Positions 1 to 9,577 of a stretch of 64,000 nt of DNA are shown piece by piece. Each line of letters opens with the position of its first letter. Positions within the stretch are counted from its first letter, which is position 1. The notes below the pieces were generated by a model. The model did no database searches and had not been told where the DNA came from. It saw only the letters and a list, made by a program, of their open reading frames with translations. Both the position numbers and the translations under genes were made by a program. This stretch comes from Methylohalobius sp964654415 (lineage in GTDB: Bacteria > Pseudomonadota > Gammaproteobacteria > Methylococcales > Methylothermaceae). Where the stretch lies: contig CAZZIP010000008.1 in assembly GCA_964654415.1 (NCBI GenBank), positions 53,785-117,784 of the forward strand, given 5' to 3'.

Positions 1-283
1 TTGACACCACGACCACGTCGGCGCCGACCACCTTTTCTGCGGCGTGGCCGAGGGACACGTCCACTCCCAACCCGCGCAGCCGCTGCAAGGCGATGCTCTC
101 GCGTAGGTCCGAACCGGACACTAGATACCCCAAATTCGCCAGCACCTCGGCGATTCCGCTCATACCAGCCCCGCCGATCCCGACGAAATGAATCCGACCG
201 ATCTTAGCCATGCGCCGCAGCTCCCACTCACTCCCTACCTGTACGGGCAGGCGCAGACCAGTTGCTTGTTTTAACTTGGGCAC
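1..283 (-). CDS. murC: UDP-N-acetylmuramate--L-alanine ligase, N-terminal part
   Basis: MurC adds L-alanine to UDP-MurNAc in the cytoplasm, the first amino-acid step of the peptidoglycan stem peptide. Reading the minus strand gives the hallmark MurC N-terminus IHFVGIGGAGMSGIAEVL followed by a GSDL-like segment, the nucleotide-binding loop of Mur ligases. The gene runs off the left edge. Two starts are possible: GTG at 283, which overlaps the murG stop and has a GAGGAGG ribosome site ten bases upstream, or ATG at 211. I prefer 283 because the ELRRM segment before the glycine loop matches residues usually present in other MurC proteins. It is the last visible gene of the cell-wall operon. Confidence 0.9.
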   Translation of the reverse strand, partial: MPKLKQATGLRLPVQVGSEWELRRMAKIGRIHFVGIGGAGMSGIAEVLANLGYLVSGSDLRESIALQRLRGLGVDVSLGHAAEKVVGADVVVVS

Positions 284-1353
284 CACTTTTTAGCCTCCTC
301 CAGACAAATCCGCGCCACCGTCTCGGTGGCATCCAAACGGGCCGCTTTACGCGCCGCCTTCCCCATGCTCTGCAAGCGCGCAGGCTGAGCGAGCACCTCT
401 ATCACCAAGCCGCGCAATTTGGCTGGGTTCAATTCCTGCTGCGGCAAAAGCCAGGCCGCCCCCCGTTCGACCAAATACTCGGCGTTGCGGGTCTGGTGAT
501 CGTCGACGGCATACGGGTATGGCACCAGAATCGCCCCCAGCCCGGCGGCCGCCAACTCGCTCACGGTCATCGCCCCTGCCCGGCAGATCGCCAGATCCGC
601 AAAAGAATAAGCCGCCCCCATGTCACCGATGAAAGCCTCCACACGCGCCGCCACAGACGCCTTTCGATAAACTTCACTCACCTGCGCCTGCATATCGGCG
701 CCGGTCTGATGCCAGACTTCGATCCGGCCTGCCAGGTCAGCCAAAGCCTGCGGCACCACCTCGTTCAGCGCCTTAGCGCCTTGGCTGCCTCCCAAAACGA
801 GAATCCGCACCGGCCGCATAGAGGCGAAAGATTCTTCGCCTTTGTTTCCCAGCTCCTCGATTTCCCGCCTTAACGGGTTGCCGGTCCAGCACGGGCGAAA
901 GCGCTTGGCAAACGTCCCGGGAAACGCCTCCAGCACCCTGCGCGCCCACCGCGCTAAAAAGCGGTTGGTGGCCCCCGGCACCCGATTCTGCTCGTGGATC
1001 ACCAGCGGAATCCTAGCGCCGATGGCTGCAAGACTCCCTGGACCGGCGACAAATCCCCCCATGCCTAAAACCACCTCGGGACGACGGCGGCGTAAGTGCT
1101 TTTGGGCCTGAATCAAGGCCTGAGCCAACATTCCCGGAGCCTTCAGCTTGGCCGCCAAACCGGCGCCGCGGAGACCGCTGATCGCCAGGGTATCCAGCTC
1201 GAAACCCGCCTCGGGAACCACACGCGCTTCCAAACCCTTAAGCGTTCCCATCCAGTTCACCTGATGGCCGTGGCTGCGCAACCAATTGGCTACGGCCAGG
1301 GCCGGAAACACGTGACCACCGGTCCCACCGGCTAGGATCATCACCTTCGCCAT
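271..1353 (-). CDS. murG: Lipid II synthase, undecaprenyl-PP-MurNAc-pentapeptide GlcNAc transferase
   Basis: MurG transfers GlcNAc from UDP-GlcNAc to lipid I at the inner face of the cytoplasmic membrane, giving lipid II. The 360-residue product has the usual family length, the N-terminal loop GGTGGHVFPALAVA (residues 9-22), the second-domain loop LGGSQGAKALNE and the UDP-sugar-binding segment ICRAGAMTVSELAAAG. The ATG at 1353 has an AGGGTAGG ribosome site and overlaps the end of ftsW by 13 bases, so the genes are translationally coupled. The gene sits between ftsW and murC, the usual gammaproteobacterial order. Confidence 0.97.
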   Translation of the reverse strand: MAKVMILAGGTGGHVFPALAVANWLRSHGHQVNWMGTLKGLEARVVPEAGFELDTLAISGLRGAGLAAKLKAPGMLAQALIQAQKHLRRRRPEVVLGMGGFVAGPGSLAAIGARIPLVIHEQNRVPGATNRFLARWARRVLEAFPGTFAKRFRPCWTGNPLRREIEELGNKGEESFASMRPVRILVLGGSQGAKALNEVVPQALADLAGRIEVWHQTGADMQAQVSEVYRKASVAARVEAFIGDMGAAYSFADLAICRAGAMTVSELAAAGLGAILVPYPYAVDDHQTRNAEYLVERGAAWLLPQQELNPAKLRGLVIEVLAQPARLQSMGKAARKAARLDATETVARICLEEAKKWCPS

Positions 1354-2591
1354 AGCCTACCCTGCTGTAGGGACATACCTCCGCGCCTGCCCTTGCTTGC
1401 GAAATCGCGGAGAGTGACTTCTGCCCTTGCCTCGGCATAGACTCTCAGCACCAGTCCCAAGGCCATACAGTCCATCACTAGGCTGCCACCGCCGTAACTC
1501 ATGAGCGGCAAGGTCAAGCCTTTAGTCGGCAGCACTCCCAGGTTAACCCCCATGTTGACCAACGCCTGTAGTCCCAGCCAAATCCCCACCCCATAAGCCA
1601 GCCAAGTCCCGAAGGCCTGGCCGCTAAGCTGGGCTAGCCGGGCAACAGCGAAGATCCGCCACAACAGCAAACCAAATCCGATCCCCACTCCCACCACTCC
1701 GACAAAGCCAAGCTCTTCACCGATGACCGCCAGCAGGAAATCGGTGTGACCCTCCGGGAGGTAAAACATCTTCTGGACGCTGTTGCCTAAACCCACCCCG
1801 AACAAGCCACCGCGGCCGAAAGCGATCAAGGCCTGAACCAGTTGATAACCGGAATCCTGAGCATGGGCAAAAGGGTCCAGGAAGGCCTCTAGGCGTTTGA
1901 ACCGGTAAGCCTCGGAAATCACCAGCCCTGCCGCTGTGGCCCCCAGCCCACCCAGCAAGAACAATAGCGGCAACAGCCTAGTGCCGGCCAGAAACAACAC
2001 CCCTAGGGCGGTAGCCATCAGGATCGCCGCTGCCCCGAAATCTGGCTCCCACAAGAGCAAACCGGCCCCCAAGCCTAACAGAAGCAGCGGCCGGTAGAGC
2101 GCCAACGCGCGCCTGCGCAACTCCTCACCGTGACGGACCACGTAACCGGCGAGATAACAACAAGCGATCCATTTGAACACCTCCGAGACCTGCACGCGCA
2201 CTCCACCGAGGTTCAACCAGCGCGTGCTGCCGTTGACGGTTACTCCTACTCCAGGCAGCTTGACTGCCACCAGCAAACCGAACCCGACAACCAACAGCAG
2301 TGGACTCAGCTTAAACCACCTTTTTAAGGGGACGGCCAAAGTCATCGCCCCGGCCAATAGCCCCAACCCAAGGTGAAGCAATTGGCGCCGGGCGAAATAA
2401 AATCCATCCTCTCCCAAATGGAGCGAGGCAGAGGTCATCATGACGTATCCCCACAGCAACAGGAGCAACGCCACCGTCAGCAGCCGATGATCGAGAAAGC
2501 GGCTGATCTGAAGTGGCAAGCCTATGCGCTTACCCCATTTAGGGCGGGCATCTAGGTCTGTCCCTTCGTCAGTCGTGGAATTTACCGCCAT
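1341..2591 (-). CDS. ftsW: Peptidoglycan glycosyltransferase FtsW (SEDS family)
   Basis: FtsW is the septal SEDS polymerase, working with FtsI at the division site. The protein is a multispanning membrane protein with about ten hydrophobic segments. It carries SEDS signatures: the GYQLVQALIAFGRGGLFGVG segment, LPEGHTDFLLAVIGEELGF, and the C-terminal LPLMSYGGGS. An ATG at 2591 gives about 416 residues and a 10-base overlap with murD. An upstream ATG at 2615, preceded by GGGGA, would add eight residues and cannot be excluded. Its place between murD and murG is canonical. Confidence 0.95.
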   Translation of the reverse strand: MAVNSTTDEGTDLDARPKWGKRIGLPLQISRFLDHRLLTVALLLLLWGYVMMTSASLHLGEDGFYFARRQLLHLGLGLLAGAMTLAVPLKRWFKLSPLLLVVGFGLLVAVKLPGVGVTVNGSTRWLNLGGVRVQVSEVFKWIACCYLAGYVVRHGEELRRRALALYRPLLLLGLGAGLLLWEPDFGAAAILMATALGVLFLAGTRLLPLLFLLGGLGATAAGLVISEAYRFKRLEAFLDPFAHAQDSGYQLVQALIAFGRGGLFGVGLGNSVQKMFYLPEGHTDFLLAVIGEELGFVGVVGVGIGFGLLLWRIFAVARLAQLSGQAFGTWLAYGVGIWLGLQALVNMGVNLGVLPTKGLTLPLMSYGGGSLVMDCMALGLVLRVYAEARAEVTLRDFASKGRRGGMSLQQGRLWRR

Positions 2592-3958
2592 TTCAGGACC
2601 TGCTGCGTGAAACATTCCCCGCGCATTTGATAATTCTCAAATTGATCGAAGCTGGCGCAGGCCGGTGAGAGCAGCACAGTGTCACCCGGCCGAGCGATCT
2701 GTCTGGCCACTTCGACCGCGCTGGAAAGCTCCTCCACAAGGTGAAGTTCGGTCACCCCGGAAAGCGCCTGAGCAATCAGCTTGCGGTCACGACCATACAA
2801 CACCGTTGCCTTCACCTTAGCGGCTATCACCGAGCGAAGCAGGGAAAAATCCGCCTCCTTGCCATCTCCTCCGGCCAAAAGGATCACAGGTCCGGGAAGG
2901 CCTTCCACGGCCGCGACGGTCGCCCCGACGTTGGTACCCTTGGAATCGTTGATCCACACCACCCCGTCTATCTCGGCCACCCTCTGCATCCGATGGGGTA
3001 AACCCGCAAATCGGGGCAAGACTGTGATTGCCGCGGCCAGTGGAATCCCTGCCGCTTCCGCCAGGGCCAAAGCCGCAAGCGCGTTAGCCAGATTATGCCG
3101 ACCGACCAACCTGACTTCAGCGGCAGCAAGCAAGGGTTCACCGCGGCGCGCCAGCCAGGTTTCGCCTCGGTACTGGATCAGTCCATAGTCGGCCGCAGGA
3201 TCGTCGAGGCTGAACCATAGCTGGTTTTCTCGCTTGGAAAGCTCCCCGGCCATCTGCACTACCATCGGGTCATCGCGGTTGACTACTGCCTGCTGGCTCC
3301 ACTTGAGCAACCGACTCTTGATCGCGGCGTAGCATTCCACGTCTGGATGGCGATCCAAGTGATCTGGGCTGATGTTCAAGACCGTACCGGCCTTGAGGCT
3401 CAGCCGTCGGACCCGCTCCAGCTGGAAACTGGACAGCTCCAGCACGTAAAGCTCATGGGAATCGGCCAAAAGGTCCAGGGCAGGCGTCCCTAGGTTACCG
3501 CCAGCGACGGCTTTCACCCCAGCCGCTTGGGCCATTTCTGCCACCAAGGTGGTGACCGTGCTTTTACCGTTGGAACCGGTCACTCCCACTATCGGCGCCT
3601 GGACTTGATCCGCAAACAAGTCGATATCGCTGATGAGCGCAGCACCGTGTTCGAGGGCTGCACGAATCTCCGGGCGCTCCAGCTCGATCCCTGGACTCAC
3701 CAAGAGGTGGGTGGCCCAGCTTAGCCAATCGGAACGCAATCCCCCGGTACTCACCGGTACCCCAGCGAGCGCTTGGGCAGCGGCCAAGCCAGGCGGCCGA
3801 TCACGAGTATCCATGGCAAAACAATCGATACCGCGCCGATGCAGAAACTTGAGCGCCGATACCCCGGTCTTACCCAGCCCCACCACCGCTACCCGGGCAT
3901 CGGACCCCAATCCCCCCGGCAGCGTAAGGCTACCTGCTATATCGATGACTGCTGCCAT
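2582..3958 (-). CDS. murD: UDP-N-acetylmuramoylalanine--D-glutamate ligase
   Basis: MurD adds D-glutamate to UDP-MurNAc-L-Ala. The 458-residue sequence shows the N-terminal nucleotide fold (VVGLGKTGVSALKFL), the ATP loop GVTGSNGKSTVTTLVAEM, the NISPDHLDRH motif and the C-terminal domain segment INDSKGTNVGAT typical of MurD. The ending SPACASFDQFENYQMRGE is also diagnostic. The ATG lies four bases downstream of the mraY stop, consistent with co-transcription. Confidence 0.97.
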   Translation of the reverse strand: MAAVIDIAGSLTLPGGLGSDARVAVVGLGKTGVSALKFLHRRGIDCFAMDTRDRPPGLAAAQALAGVPVSTGGLRSDWLSWATHLLVSPGIELERPEIRAALEHGAALISDIDLFADQVQAPIVGVTGSNGKSTVTTLVAEMAQAAGVKAVAGGNLGTPALDLLADSHELYVLELSSFQLERVRRLSLKAGTVLNISPDHLDRHPDVECYAAIKSRLLKWSQQAVVNRDDPMVVQMAGELSKRENQLWFSLDDPAADYGLIQYRGETWLARRGEPLLAAAEVRLVGRHNLANALAALALAEAAGIPLAAAITVLPRFAGLPHRMQRVAEIDGVVWINDSKGTNVGATVAAVEGLPGPVILLAGGDGKEADFSLLRSVIAAKVKATVLYGRDRKLIAQALSGVTELHLVEELSSAVEVARQIARPGDTVLLSPACASFDQFENYQMRGECFTQQVLKWR

Positions 3959-3962
3959 GGCA

Positions 3963-5042
3963 CTACCTCAGCTTCAATGTTGCCAGACCGATCAGAACCA
4001 GGACCACCGTGATGATCCAAAAGCGCACGATCACCCGCGGCTCCGGCCAACCCTTGAGTTCGAAATGATGATGCAGGGGAGCCATGCGGAAAATCCGCTT
4101 ACCGGTCAGTTTGAAAGAAGCCACCTGCAGGATGACCGATAGCGCCTCCATCACGAACACGCCCCCCATCACCATCAACACGATCTCCTGCCGTACCAAC
4201 ACCGCCAGCGTCCCTAAGCTCGCCCCCAGCGCCAAAGCGCCGATATCGCCCATGAATACCTGGGCCGGATAGGCGTTGAACCACAAAAAACCCAGCCCCG
4301 CCCCTACCAGCGCTCCGCAGAACACTACCAACTCGCCGACCCCGGAAACGTGGGGTACGGCCAGGTAAGTGGCGAAATTCACATTGCCGGAGACGTAAGC
4401 GAAAATCCCAAGCGCCCCCCCTACCAGCACCGCCGGCAGGATCGCCAAACCATCGAGACCATCGGTCAGGTTGACGGCGTTGCTGGTGCCGACAATGACT
4501 AGCCAGCTCACGAGCACGTACCCCCATCCCAAATCGATGTCCACCTGTTTGAAGAACGGCACGATATAAGTGGTCTCCGCTTGGACTTTGGCGGTGGCAT
4601 AGAGAAACCCAGCCGCCGCAAGCGCCACCGCCGTCTGCCAGAACAATTTCTGGCGTGCGGACAGACCCTTGCTATTGCCCAAAACCAATTTCTTATAGTC
4701 GTCGACGAAGCCGATCACGCCGAACGCCAAAGTCACCAACATCACTATCCAGACCTGGCGGTTGCGCAGGTCGGCCCAAAGCAAGGTAGCCAGGGTGACG
4801 GCGAGTAAAATCAACAAACCGCCCATGGTCGGCGTCCCTACCTTGGAAAAGTGGTTTGGCGGACCATCCTGTCGAATCGGCTGCAGACCTAGGCGGCCAA
4901 GCCTACGGATCAATGGCGGCCCGAGCAGGAGCGCGACCGCGAGCGCCGTCAGCACCCCCAGGATGGCGCGCAAAGTCAAATACTGAAAAACCCGAAACGG
5001 TCCAAACCAATCTGTTAGCCAAGTCGCCAGAAAATACAGCAC
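3963..5042 (-). CDS. mraY: Phospho-N-acetylmuramoyl-pentapeptide transferase (lipid I synthase)
   Basis: MraY moves phospho-MurNAc-pentapeptide to undecaprenyl phosphate in the inner membrane. The 359-residue protein has about ten transmembrane segments and the family's catalytic motifs: FVDDYKK, the NAVNLTDGLDGLA loop, FMGDIGALALGASLG and the histidine cluster APLHHHFE near the C-terminus. The start lies one base after the murF stop, so expression is tightly linked. Confidence 0.97.
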   Translation of the reverse strand: MLYFLATWLTDWFGPFRVFQYLTLRAILGVLTALAVALLLGPPLIRRLGRLGLQPIRQDGPPNHFSKVGTPTMGGLLILLAVTLATLLWADLRNRQVWIVMLVTLAFGVIGFVDDYKKLVLGNSKGLSARQKLFWQTAVALAAAGFLYATAKVQAETTYIVPFFKQVDIDLGWGYVLVSWLVIVGTSNAVNLTDGLDGLAILPAVLVGGALGIFAYVSGNVNFATYLAVPHVSGVGELVVFCGALVGAGLGFLWFNAYPAQVFMGDIGALALGASLGTLAVLVRQEIVLMVMGGVFVMEALSVILQVASFKLTGKRIFRMAPLHHHFELKGWPEPRVIVRFWIITVVLVLIGLATLKLR

Positions 5043-5043
5043 C

Positions 5044-6393
5044 TTACTCCTTCCTCAAGGCAGCCACGACGTTTTCCAGTTTTGCCTTGCGCGAACCTTT
5101 AACCAAGACGCGCGCCTCGCTATGCAGCAGGCTTTGGGCCGCCTCTATCAGTTCGGACTGAGACGCAAACCACTGCCCTCCAGCCCCGAACGCAGCTACT
5201 GCGGACCGGCTTTCCTCCCCCACCGCGAGCAAGCGGCAGACCCCGTATTCCCTCGCCAATTCCCCCGCTTTGACGTGGAAAGCTTCGCTTTCCTGCCCCA
5301 GTTCGCCAAAACTCCCCAGGATGACCCAAGGCTCCCCGCCCAAGGTCCTAAGGGCCTCTAGCCCAGCTAAGAACGAGGCCGGATTGGCGTTGTAGCAATC
5401 GTCGAGCAACCACGCTCCGGCTTTGGCCGGCACCGGCCTGAGCCTACCTGCGACCGGGGTCATCCTGGCAAGCCCGGCCTGGATTTCGGCCACCTCGCGT
5501 CCCAACGCCAAGCCCACTGCGATGGCCGCCAGCGCATTGACCACATTGTGCCGCCCGGCCAAAGCCAGCTCGACCTCAAACCGCTCTCCCAGGGCGCAGA
5601 CCATAAAGCGGTTGCAAAACCTTCCCCCGGAAAAACAGAGCGGGGCGATCTCTTCGGCGTACACCGCAGCCTCACGGCTCAAGCCGAAGCTCAGCACCTT
5701 GCTTGCGCCTGCCAGCTCACGCCAGTACTCGAAAAACCGGTCGTCAGCGGGGAGCACTGCGACTCCGTCCTCAGGCAAGCCCGCGATCAGCTCGCCTTTG
5801 GCCCGCGCTACTCCCTCAAGCGAACCGAAACCTTCAAGATGGGCAGGACCGGCATTGGTAATCACTCCGACCTTGGGTTCGGCCAGAGCGGCCACATAGC
5901 CGATCTCGCCGATATGGTTGGCACCCATCTCGACAACCGCAAACCGATGATCGGGCTTCAAGCGCAGCAGAGTCAGCGGCACTCCGATGGCGTTGTTGAG
6001 ATTGCCTTCGGTCTTGAGCCCCTGCGCTTCTCCCCCCAACACTTCTGCGATCATTTCCTTGACCGTGGTCTTGCCGTTGCTGCCGGTCACCCCCACCAGT
6101 TCGCCTGCAAAACGATTGCGCCGCCAGTAACTGGCCAACTGCCCTAAACCCAGTTGGGTATCGGCGACCAAAAGCTGCGGCAGGCCGCCGACCGGCCGCG
6201 CTACCAGAGCACAGCTTGCCCCCGCCGCCCGGGCCTGGGCGACGAAATCGTGGCCGTCGAAACGCGCCCCGCGCAGGGCAACGAACATCTGGCCGCGCAA
6301 CTCCTTGCGGCTGTCGATGCCGACTCCAGCGAATTCGGCATCCCCCTCCAGCAATCTGCCGGATAACACTTGCACCAACTCGCTCAGGCGCAT
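5044..6393 (-). CDS. murF: UDP-N-acetylmuramoyl-tripeptide--D-alanyl-D-alanine ligase
   Basis: MurF adds D-Ala-D-Ala to complete the cytoplasmic pentapeptide. At 449 residues it has the expected length, with the ATP loop GVTGSNGKTTVKEMIAEVL, the VVEMGANHIGEI segment, NAGPAHLEGFGSLEG and the C-terminal DDCYNANPASFLAGL motif specific to MurF. Its ATG at 6393 overlaps the murE stop by ten bases, so the two genes are translationally coupled. Confidence 0.97.
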   Translation of the reverse strand: MRLSELVQVLSGRLLEGDAEFAGVGIDSRKELRGQMFVALRGARFDGHDFVAQARAAGASCALVARPVGGLPQLLVADTQLGLGQLASYWRRNRFAGELVGVTGSNGKTTVKEMIAEVLGGEAQGLKTEGNLNNAIGVPLTLLRLKPDHRFAVVEMGANHIGEIGYVAALAEPKVGVITNAGPAHLEGFGSLEGVARAKGELIAGLPEDGVAVLPADDRFFEYWRELAGASKVLSFGLSREAAVYAEEIAPLCFSGGRFCNRFMVCALGERFEVELALAGRHNVVNALAAIAVGLALGREVAEIQAGLARMTPVAGRLRPVPAKAGAWLLDDCYNANPASFLAGLEALRTLGGEPWVILGSFGELGQESEAFHVKAGELAREYGVCRLLAVGEESRSAVAAFGAGGQWFASQSELIEAAQSLLHSEARVLVKGSRKAKLENVVAALRKE

Positions 6394-7841
6394 ACCTTTA
6401 CCTCTTGCAGCAACTCGGCTACCACGACGCGATCGCTGAAGGGCCGTCTGACCCCTTGAATCTCCTGGTAATCCTCATGGCCCTTGCCGGCGACCAGCAC
6501 GACGTCCTCTGCTTTAGCCGCCGCCAGCGCCGCCGCGATCGCCTCCCGGCGGTCGCGGATGATGAGCGGGGTGGACTTCATGCCGGCGCAGATGTCGGCG
6601 ATGATCTGCTCCCCCGGCTCGCCTCGGGGATTGTCGTCAGTGAGGATCACCCGGTCGGCCAGGCGCTCGGCGATCCCCCCCATCAGCGGGCGCTTGCCAC
6701 GGTCGCGCTCTCCCCCGCAGCCGAATACTACCCACAGCCTACCCCGACTGTGGCGGCGCAAGGAACCAAGCGCTAATTCCAACGCTGCCGGGGTATGGGC
6801 ATAGTCCACTACCACCAAAGGCCGTTCCGGTAGCCTAAAGCACTCCATGCGGCCCGGCACGGGATTGAGCGCGCCTAGGCGCTCGACTGCCTCACCCAAT
6901 TCCTCCCCGCGCACCAGCAAGGTGGCCAGCACCGCCAAGGCATTGGCAAGATTGCATTCCCCAAAAAGCGGCACCCGAACCGCTATCCGCTTTTTCCCCC
7001 AAACCGCGTCGAACCGAATTCCGTCAATGCAGTAGCGCACCTCCGTGGCAGCGACATAGGGGAAAGGCACAGCCTCGCGCTTTTCCCTCCCGTAACCGAC
7101 CACCGTCACCCCGGCCGCGGTCGCCTGACGGAAGTGCGGCCAGACCGGATCGTCCAGATTGAGCACCGCCGCCTTCAAAGTCGGCCAGGCAAACAGCCGA
7201 AGCTTGGCTTTAAGATAAGCCTCCATGCTGCCGTGGTAATCCAGATGGTCGCGGCTCAGATTGGTCCATACGGCCAGGGCAAAATCGACTCTGTGCACGC
7301 GCGCTTGATCCAAGGCGTGGGAAGAGACTTCCATGGCCACGGTACCGGTTCCCTGCGCGCGCAATGCCGCCAGGCGCCTTTGGGTCTCGAGCGCTGGGGC
7401 AGTGGTGTGGGCAGTCGGCTGCAGGGCAGGAAGCCGCCCCCACCCCAAGGTTCCTATCACCCCCCCTTCCAGCGCTTGGGCCAGAAACAGGCTACAAGAG
7501 GTTTTGCCGTTGGTGCCGGTGACGCCGATGATTTCCATCTCCCGGCTAGGATGGTCGTAAAAGTGGGCGGCGATCTCCCCTAGCCGCTCCCTAAGCCTAG
7601 GAACCGCAACGGCAGGAATCGCCAGCCCTCCTGCCAAACCGACCTCGGCGGGATCGTACACCACCGCAACTGCCCCCCGGGCCTGCGCCTCCCAGACGAA
7701 CTCAGCCCCGTGGCGGCGGGTGCCGCCCAGCGCGAGAAACACGTCCCCCGGCCGCACCACCGTGCTATCGTCACACAGTCCGCCAACCTCAAGCGGCGGG
7801 CAAGAAACCCAAGGCAACAATTCAGCAAGCCTGCGCCCCAT
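6384..7841 (-). CDS. murE: UDP-MurNAc-L-alanyl-D-glutamate--2,6-diaminopimelate ligase
   Basis: MurE adds the third residue of the stem peptide. The 485-residue protein has the ATP loop GVTGTNGKTSCSLFLAQAL, NLSRDHLDYHG and the TDDNPRGE motif. DNPR is the substrate-recognition signature of meso-diaminopimelate-specific MurE, so the cell wall is predicted to be of the DAP type, as in Gram-negative bacteria. It starts three bases after the ftsI stop. Confidence 0.97.
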   Translation of the reverse strand: MGRRLAELLPWVSCPPLEVGGLCDDSTVVRPGDVFLALGGTRRHGAEFVWEAQARGAVAVVYDPAEVGLAGGLAIPAVAVPRLRERLGEIAAHFYDHPSREMEIIGVTGTNGKTSCSLFLAQALEGGVIGTLGWGRLPALQPTAHTTAPALETQRRLAALRAQGTGTVAMEVSSHALDQARVHRVDFALAVWTNLSRDHLDYHGSMEAYLKAKLRLFAWPTLKAAVLNLDDPVWPHFRQATAAGVTVVGYGREKREAVPFPYVAATEVRYCIDGIRFDAVWGKKRIAVRVPLFGECNLANALAVLATLLVRGEELGEAVERLGALNPVPGRMECFRLPERPLVVVDYAHTPAALELALGSLRRHSRGRLWVVFGCGGERDRGKRPLMGGIAERLADRVILTDDNPRGEPGEQIIADICAGMKSTPLIIRDRREAIAAALAAAKAEDVVLVAGKGHEDYQEIQGVRRPFSDRVVVAELLQEVKVCA

Positions 7842-7844
7842 ATA

Positions 7845-9572
7845 TCAGCCCTCTTTCCCATCCCAGTTTGCCAAGCGTGTTCGCCAGTCGGTCTCCGGAA
7901 CCGCATCCGGCAGCACCCCAAACAGCCTAAGCGCCACCTCCATCACCCTGGCGAATACCGGCGCTGCCACCTCGCCCCCGTAATACTGCTTGCCTGTGGG
8001 TTCCTCGATCACCACCACCAATACCAAGCGCGGCTTGGAAACAGGCGCCACCCCCACGAACAGAGACCGGTAACGGCCGTCCGCATAGCCTCCAGGAACG
8101 GCAATTTTGGCCGTTCCGGTTTTGCCAGCCACCCGATAACCCGCTACCTGAGCCTTAAGCGCAGTCCCTTGTTGGCCGACTACGCCCTCCAACATATTCA
8201 GAACTTGGCTCGCCACCGCAGGCGGCAGGACCCTTCTTTCCCTATCGTCTCGGTCGCGAGGCAACAGGGTCAAGCTATGGAGCACCCCGCCGTCGGCCAG
8301 AGCGGTATAGGCTCGCGCCAGCTGCACAGCGGAAACCGAAAGCCCATAGCCAAACGCCAGCGTCGCCTGCTCGAACTTTCCCCATCCGGAAGGATCACTG
8401 AGAACCCCTCGCGCCTCACCTGGAAACTCGATTCCAGTCAACTGGCCAAAGCCAAAATCTTTGAAGCAGGCGGCCAATGCCTGCGGCGACATCCGCAAAG
8501 CCACCTGGGTAATCCCGACGTTGCTCGATTTATGCAGAATGCCAGCCAAATCGAGCACGCCGTAATCGTGATGATCGCGCACCAAATGGCGCCCTACGCG
8601 CAGCCAGCCCGGGTGGGTGTCCAGCTTGAAATCTGCCTGTACCACTTTTTCCCGCAAGGCGCAGGCCAAAGCGAATGGCTTCAAAGTAGAACCCGGTTCG
8701 AAGGTGTCGACGACGGCACGATTGCGGAAATGGCCGCCGGTCAGCGAGTGGCGCCGGTTGGGATTGAAGGCAGGCTGATTGGCCAAGGCCAACACCTCAC
8801 CAGTGTGCGCATCGATAAGCACCAGCATTCCTCCCTTGGCCCGATGTTCGGCCACTGCCCGCTTGAGCTCAAGGTATCCCCAATATTGCAGGCGCCGGTC
8901 GATACTCAGGCGGACGTCGCGTCCCGGCTGGACCGGCTGGACGGCTTCAATGGCCTCGATGATGCGCCCACGCCGGTCCTGTACCACTCGCATGCGGCCC
9001 GGAATCCCCTGCATCTGGATTTCGAACTGCTTCTCCAGCCCTTCTTGGCCATGCTGATCGATATCCGTGAAACCCAAAAGATGCGAAGTCACCTCAGCGG
9101 ATGGGTAGTAGCGTTTGAATTCGGGTTTCAGAAACAGCCCCTCGATTTCAAGCTGGGCGATTGCCTCCGCTTCTGCCGGGGGCAGGTGCCGCTTGAGATA
9201 AAGGAAAGCGCGGTGGTGGTTGGATCGGATCCTATCGGCCAAACTCCGCTCCGCTATGCCTAGATAGCGCGCTAAAGTACGCAGCTGTTCCGCACTCGCC
9301 TGAAACTTGCGCGGATTGATGCATACCGACTGCACCGGCGCACTGATTGCCAGCGGGACGCCGCCTCGATCTAACAACTGGCCGCGGTGGGCAGGCAAAG
9401 TCACCACCCGGATTTGCTGCCTGTCTGCCCGACGCTGATAGAAATCCCGCTGCCACACCTGGACATAGAAAGCTCGCGCCATCACTCCTACCAGCCCTAG
9501 ACCGAACCCAGTCAGGACCAGCATCCGCCGCCAAGGAGCTACGTAAATTTGAGCAGTGCCAAATTCTGCCAT
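7845..9572 (-). CDS. ftsI: Peptidoglycan D,D-transpeptidase FtsI (penicillin-binding protein 3)
   Basis: FtsI is the septal cross-linking transpeptidase anchored in the inner membrane. The sequence has one N-terminal membrane segment (MLVLTGFGLGLVGVMARAFY), a PBP dimerisation region, and the three penicillin-binding motifs: SxxK in GSTLKPFA, SxN in KSSNVGI and KTG in GKTGTAK. I take the start at ATG 9572 (MAEFGTAQIY), five bases after the ftsL stop, giving 575 residues. The open frame extends to 9716, but that extension lies wholly inside ftsL and is not needed by the family. Confidence 0.95.
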   Translation of the reverse strand: MAEFGTAQIYVAPWRRMLVLTGFGLGLVGVMARAFYVQVWQRDFYQRRADRQQIRVVTLPAHRGQLLDRGGVPLAISAPVQSVCINPRKFQASAEQLRTLARYLGIAERSLADRIRSNHHRAFLYLKRHLPPAEAEAIAQLEIEGLFLKPEFKRYYPSAEVTSHLLGFTDIDQHGQEGLEKQFEIQMQGIPGRMRVVQDRRGRIIEAIEAVQPVQPGRDVRLSIDRRLQYWGYLELKRAVAEHRAKGGMLVLIDAHTGEVLALANQPAFNPNRRHSLTGGHFRNRAVVDTFEPGSTLKPFALACALREKVVQADFKLDTHPGWLRVGRHLVRDHHDYGVLDLAGILHKSSNVGITQVALRMSPQALAACFKDFGFGQLTGIEFPGEARGVLSDPSGWGKFEQATLAFGYGLSVSAVQLARAYTALADGGVLHSLTLLPRDRDDRERRVLPPAVASQVLNMLEGVVGQQGTALKAQVAGYRVAGKTGTAKIAVPGGYADGRYRSLFVGVAPVSKPRLVLVVVIEEPTGKQYYGGEVAAPVFARVMEVALRLFGVLPDAVPETDWRTRLANWDGKEG

Positions 9573-9577
9573 TCTAG

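Noticed and set aside
7710..9263. A 517-codon open frame on the plus strand opposite ftsI
   Set aside because: It lies entirely antisense to murE and ftsI, has no recognisable domain and is a by-product of GC-rich third positions.
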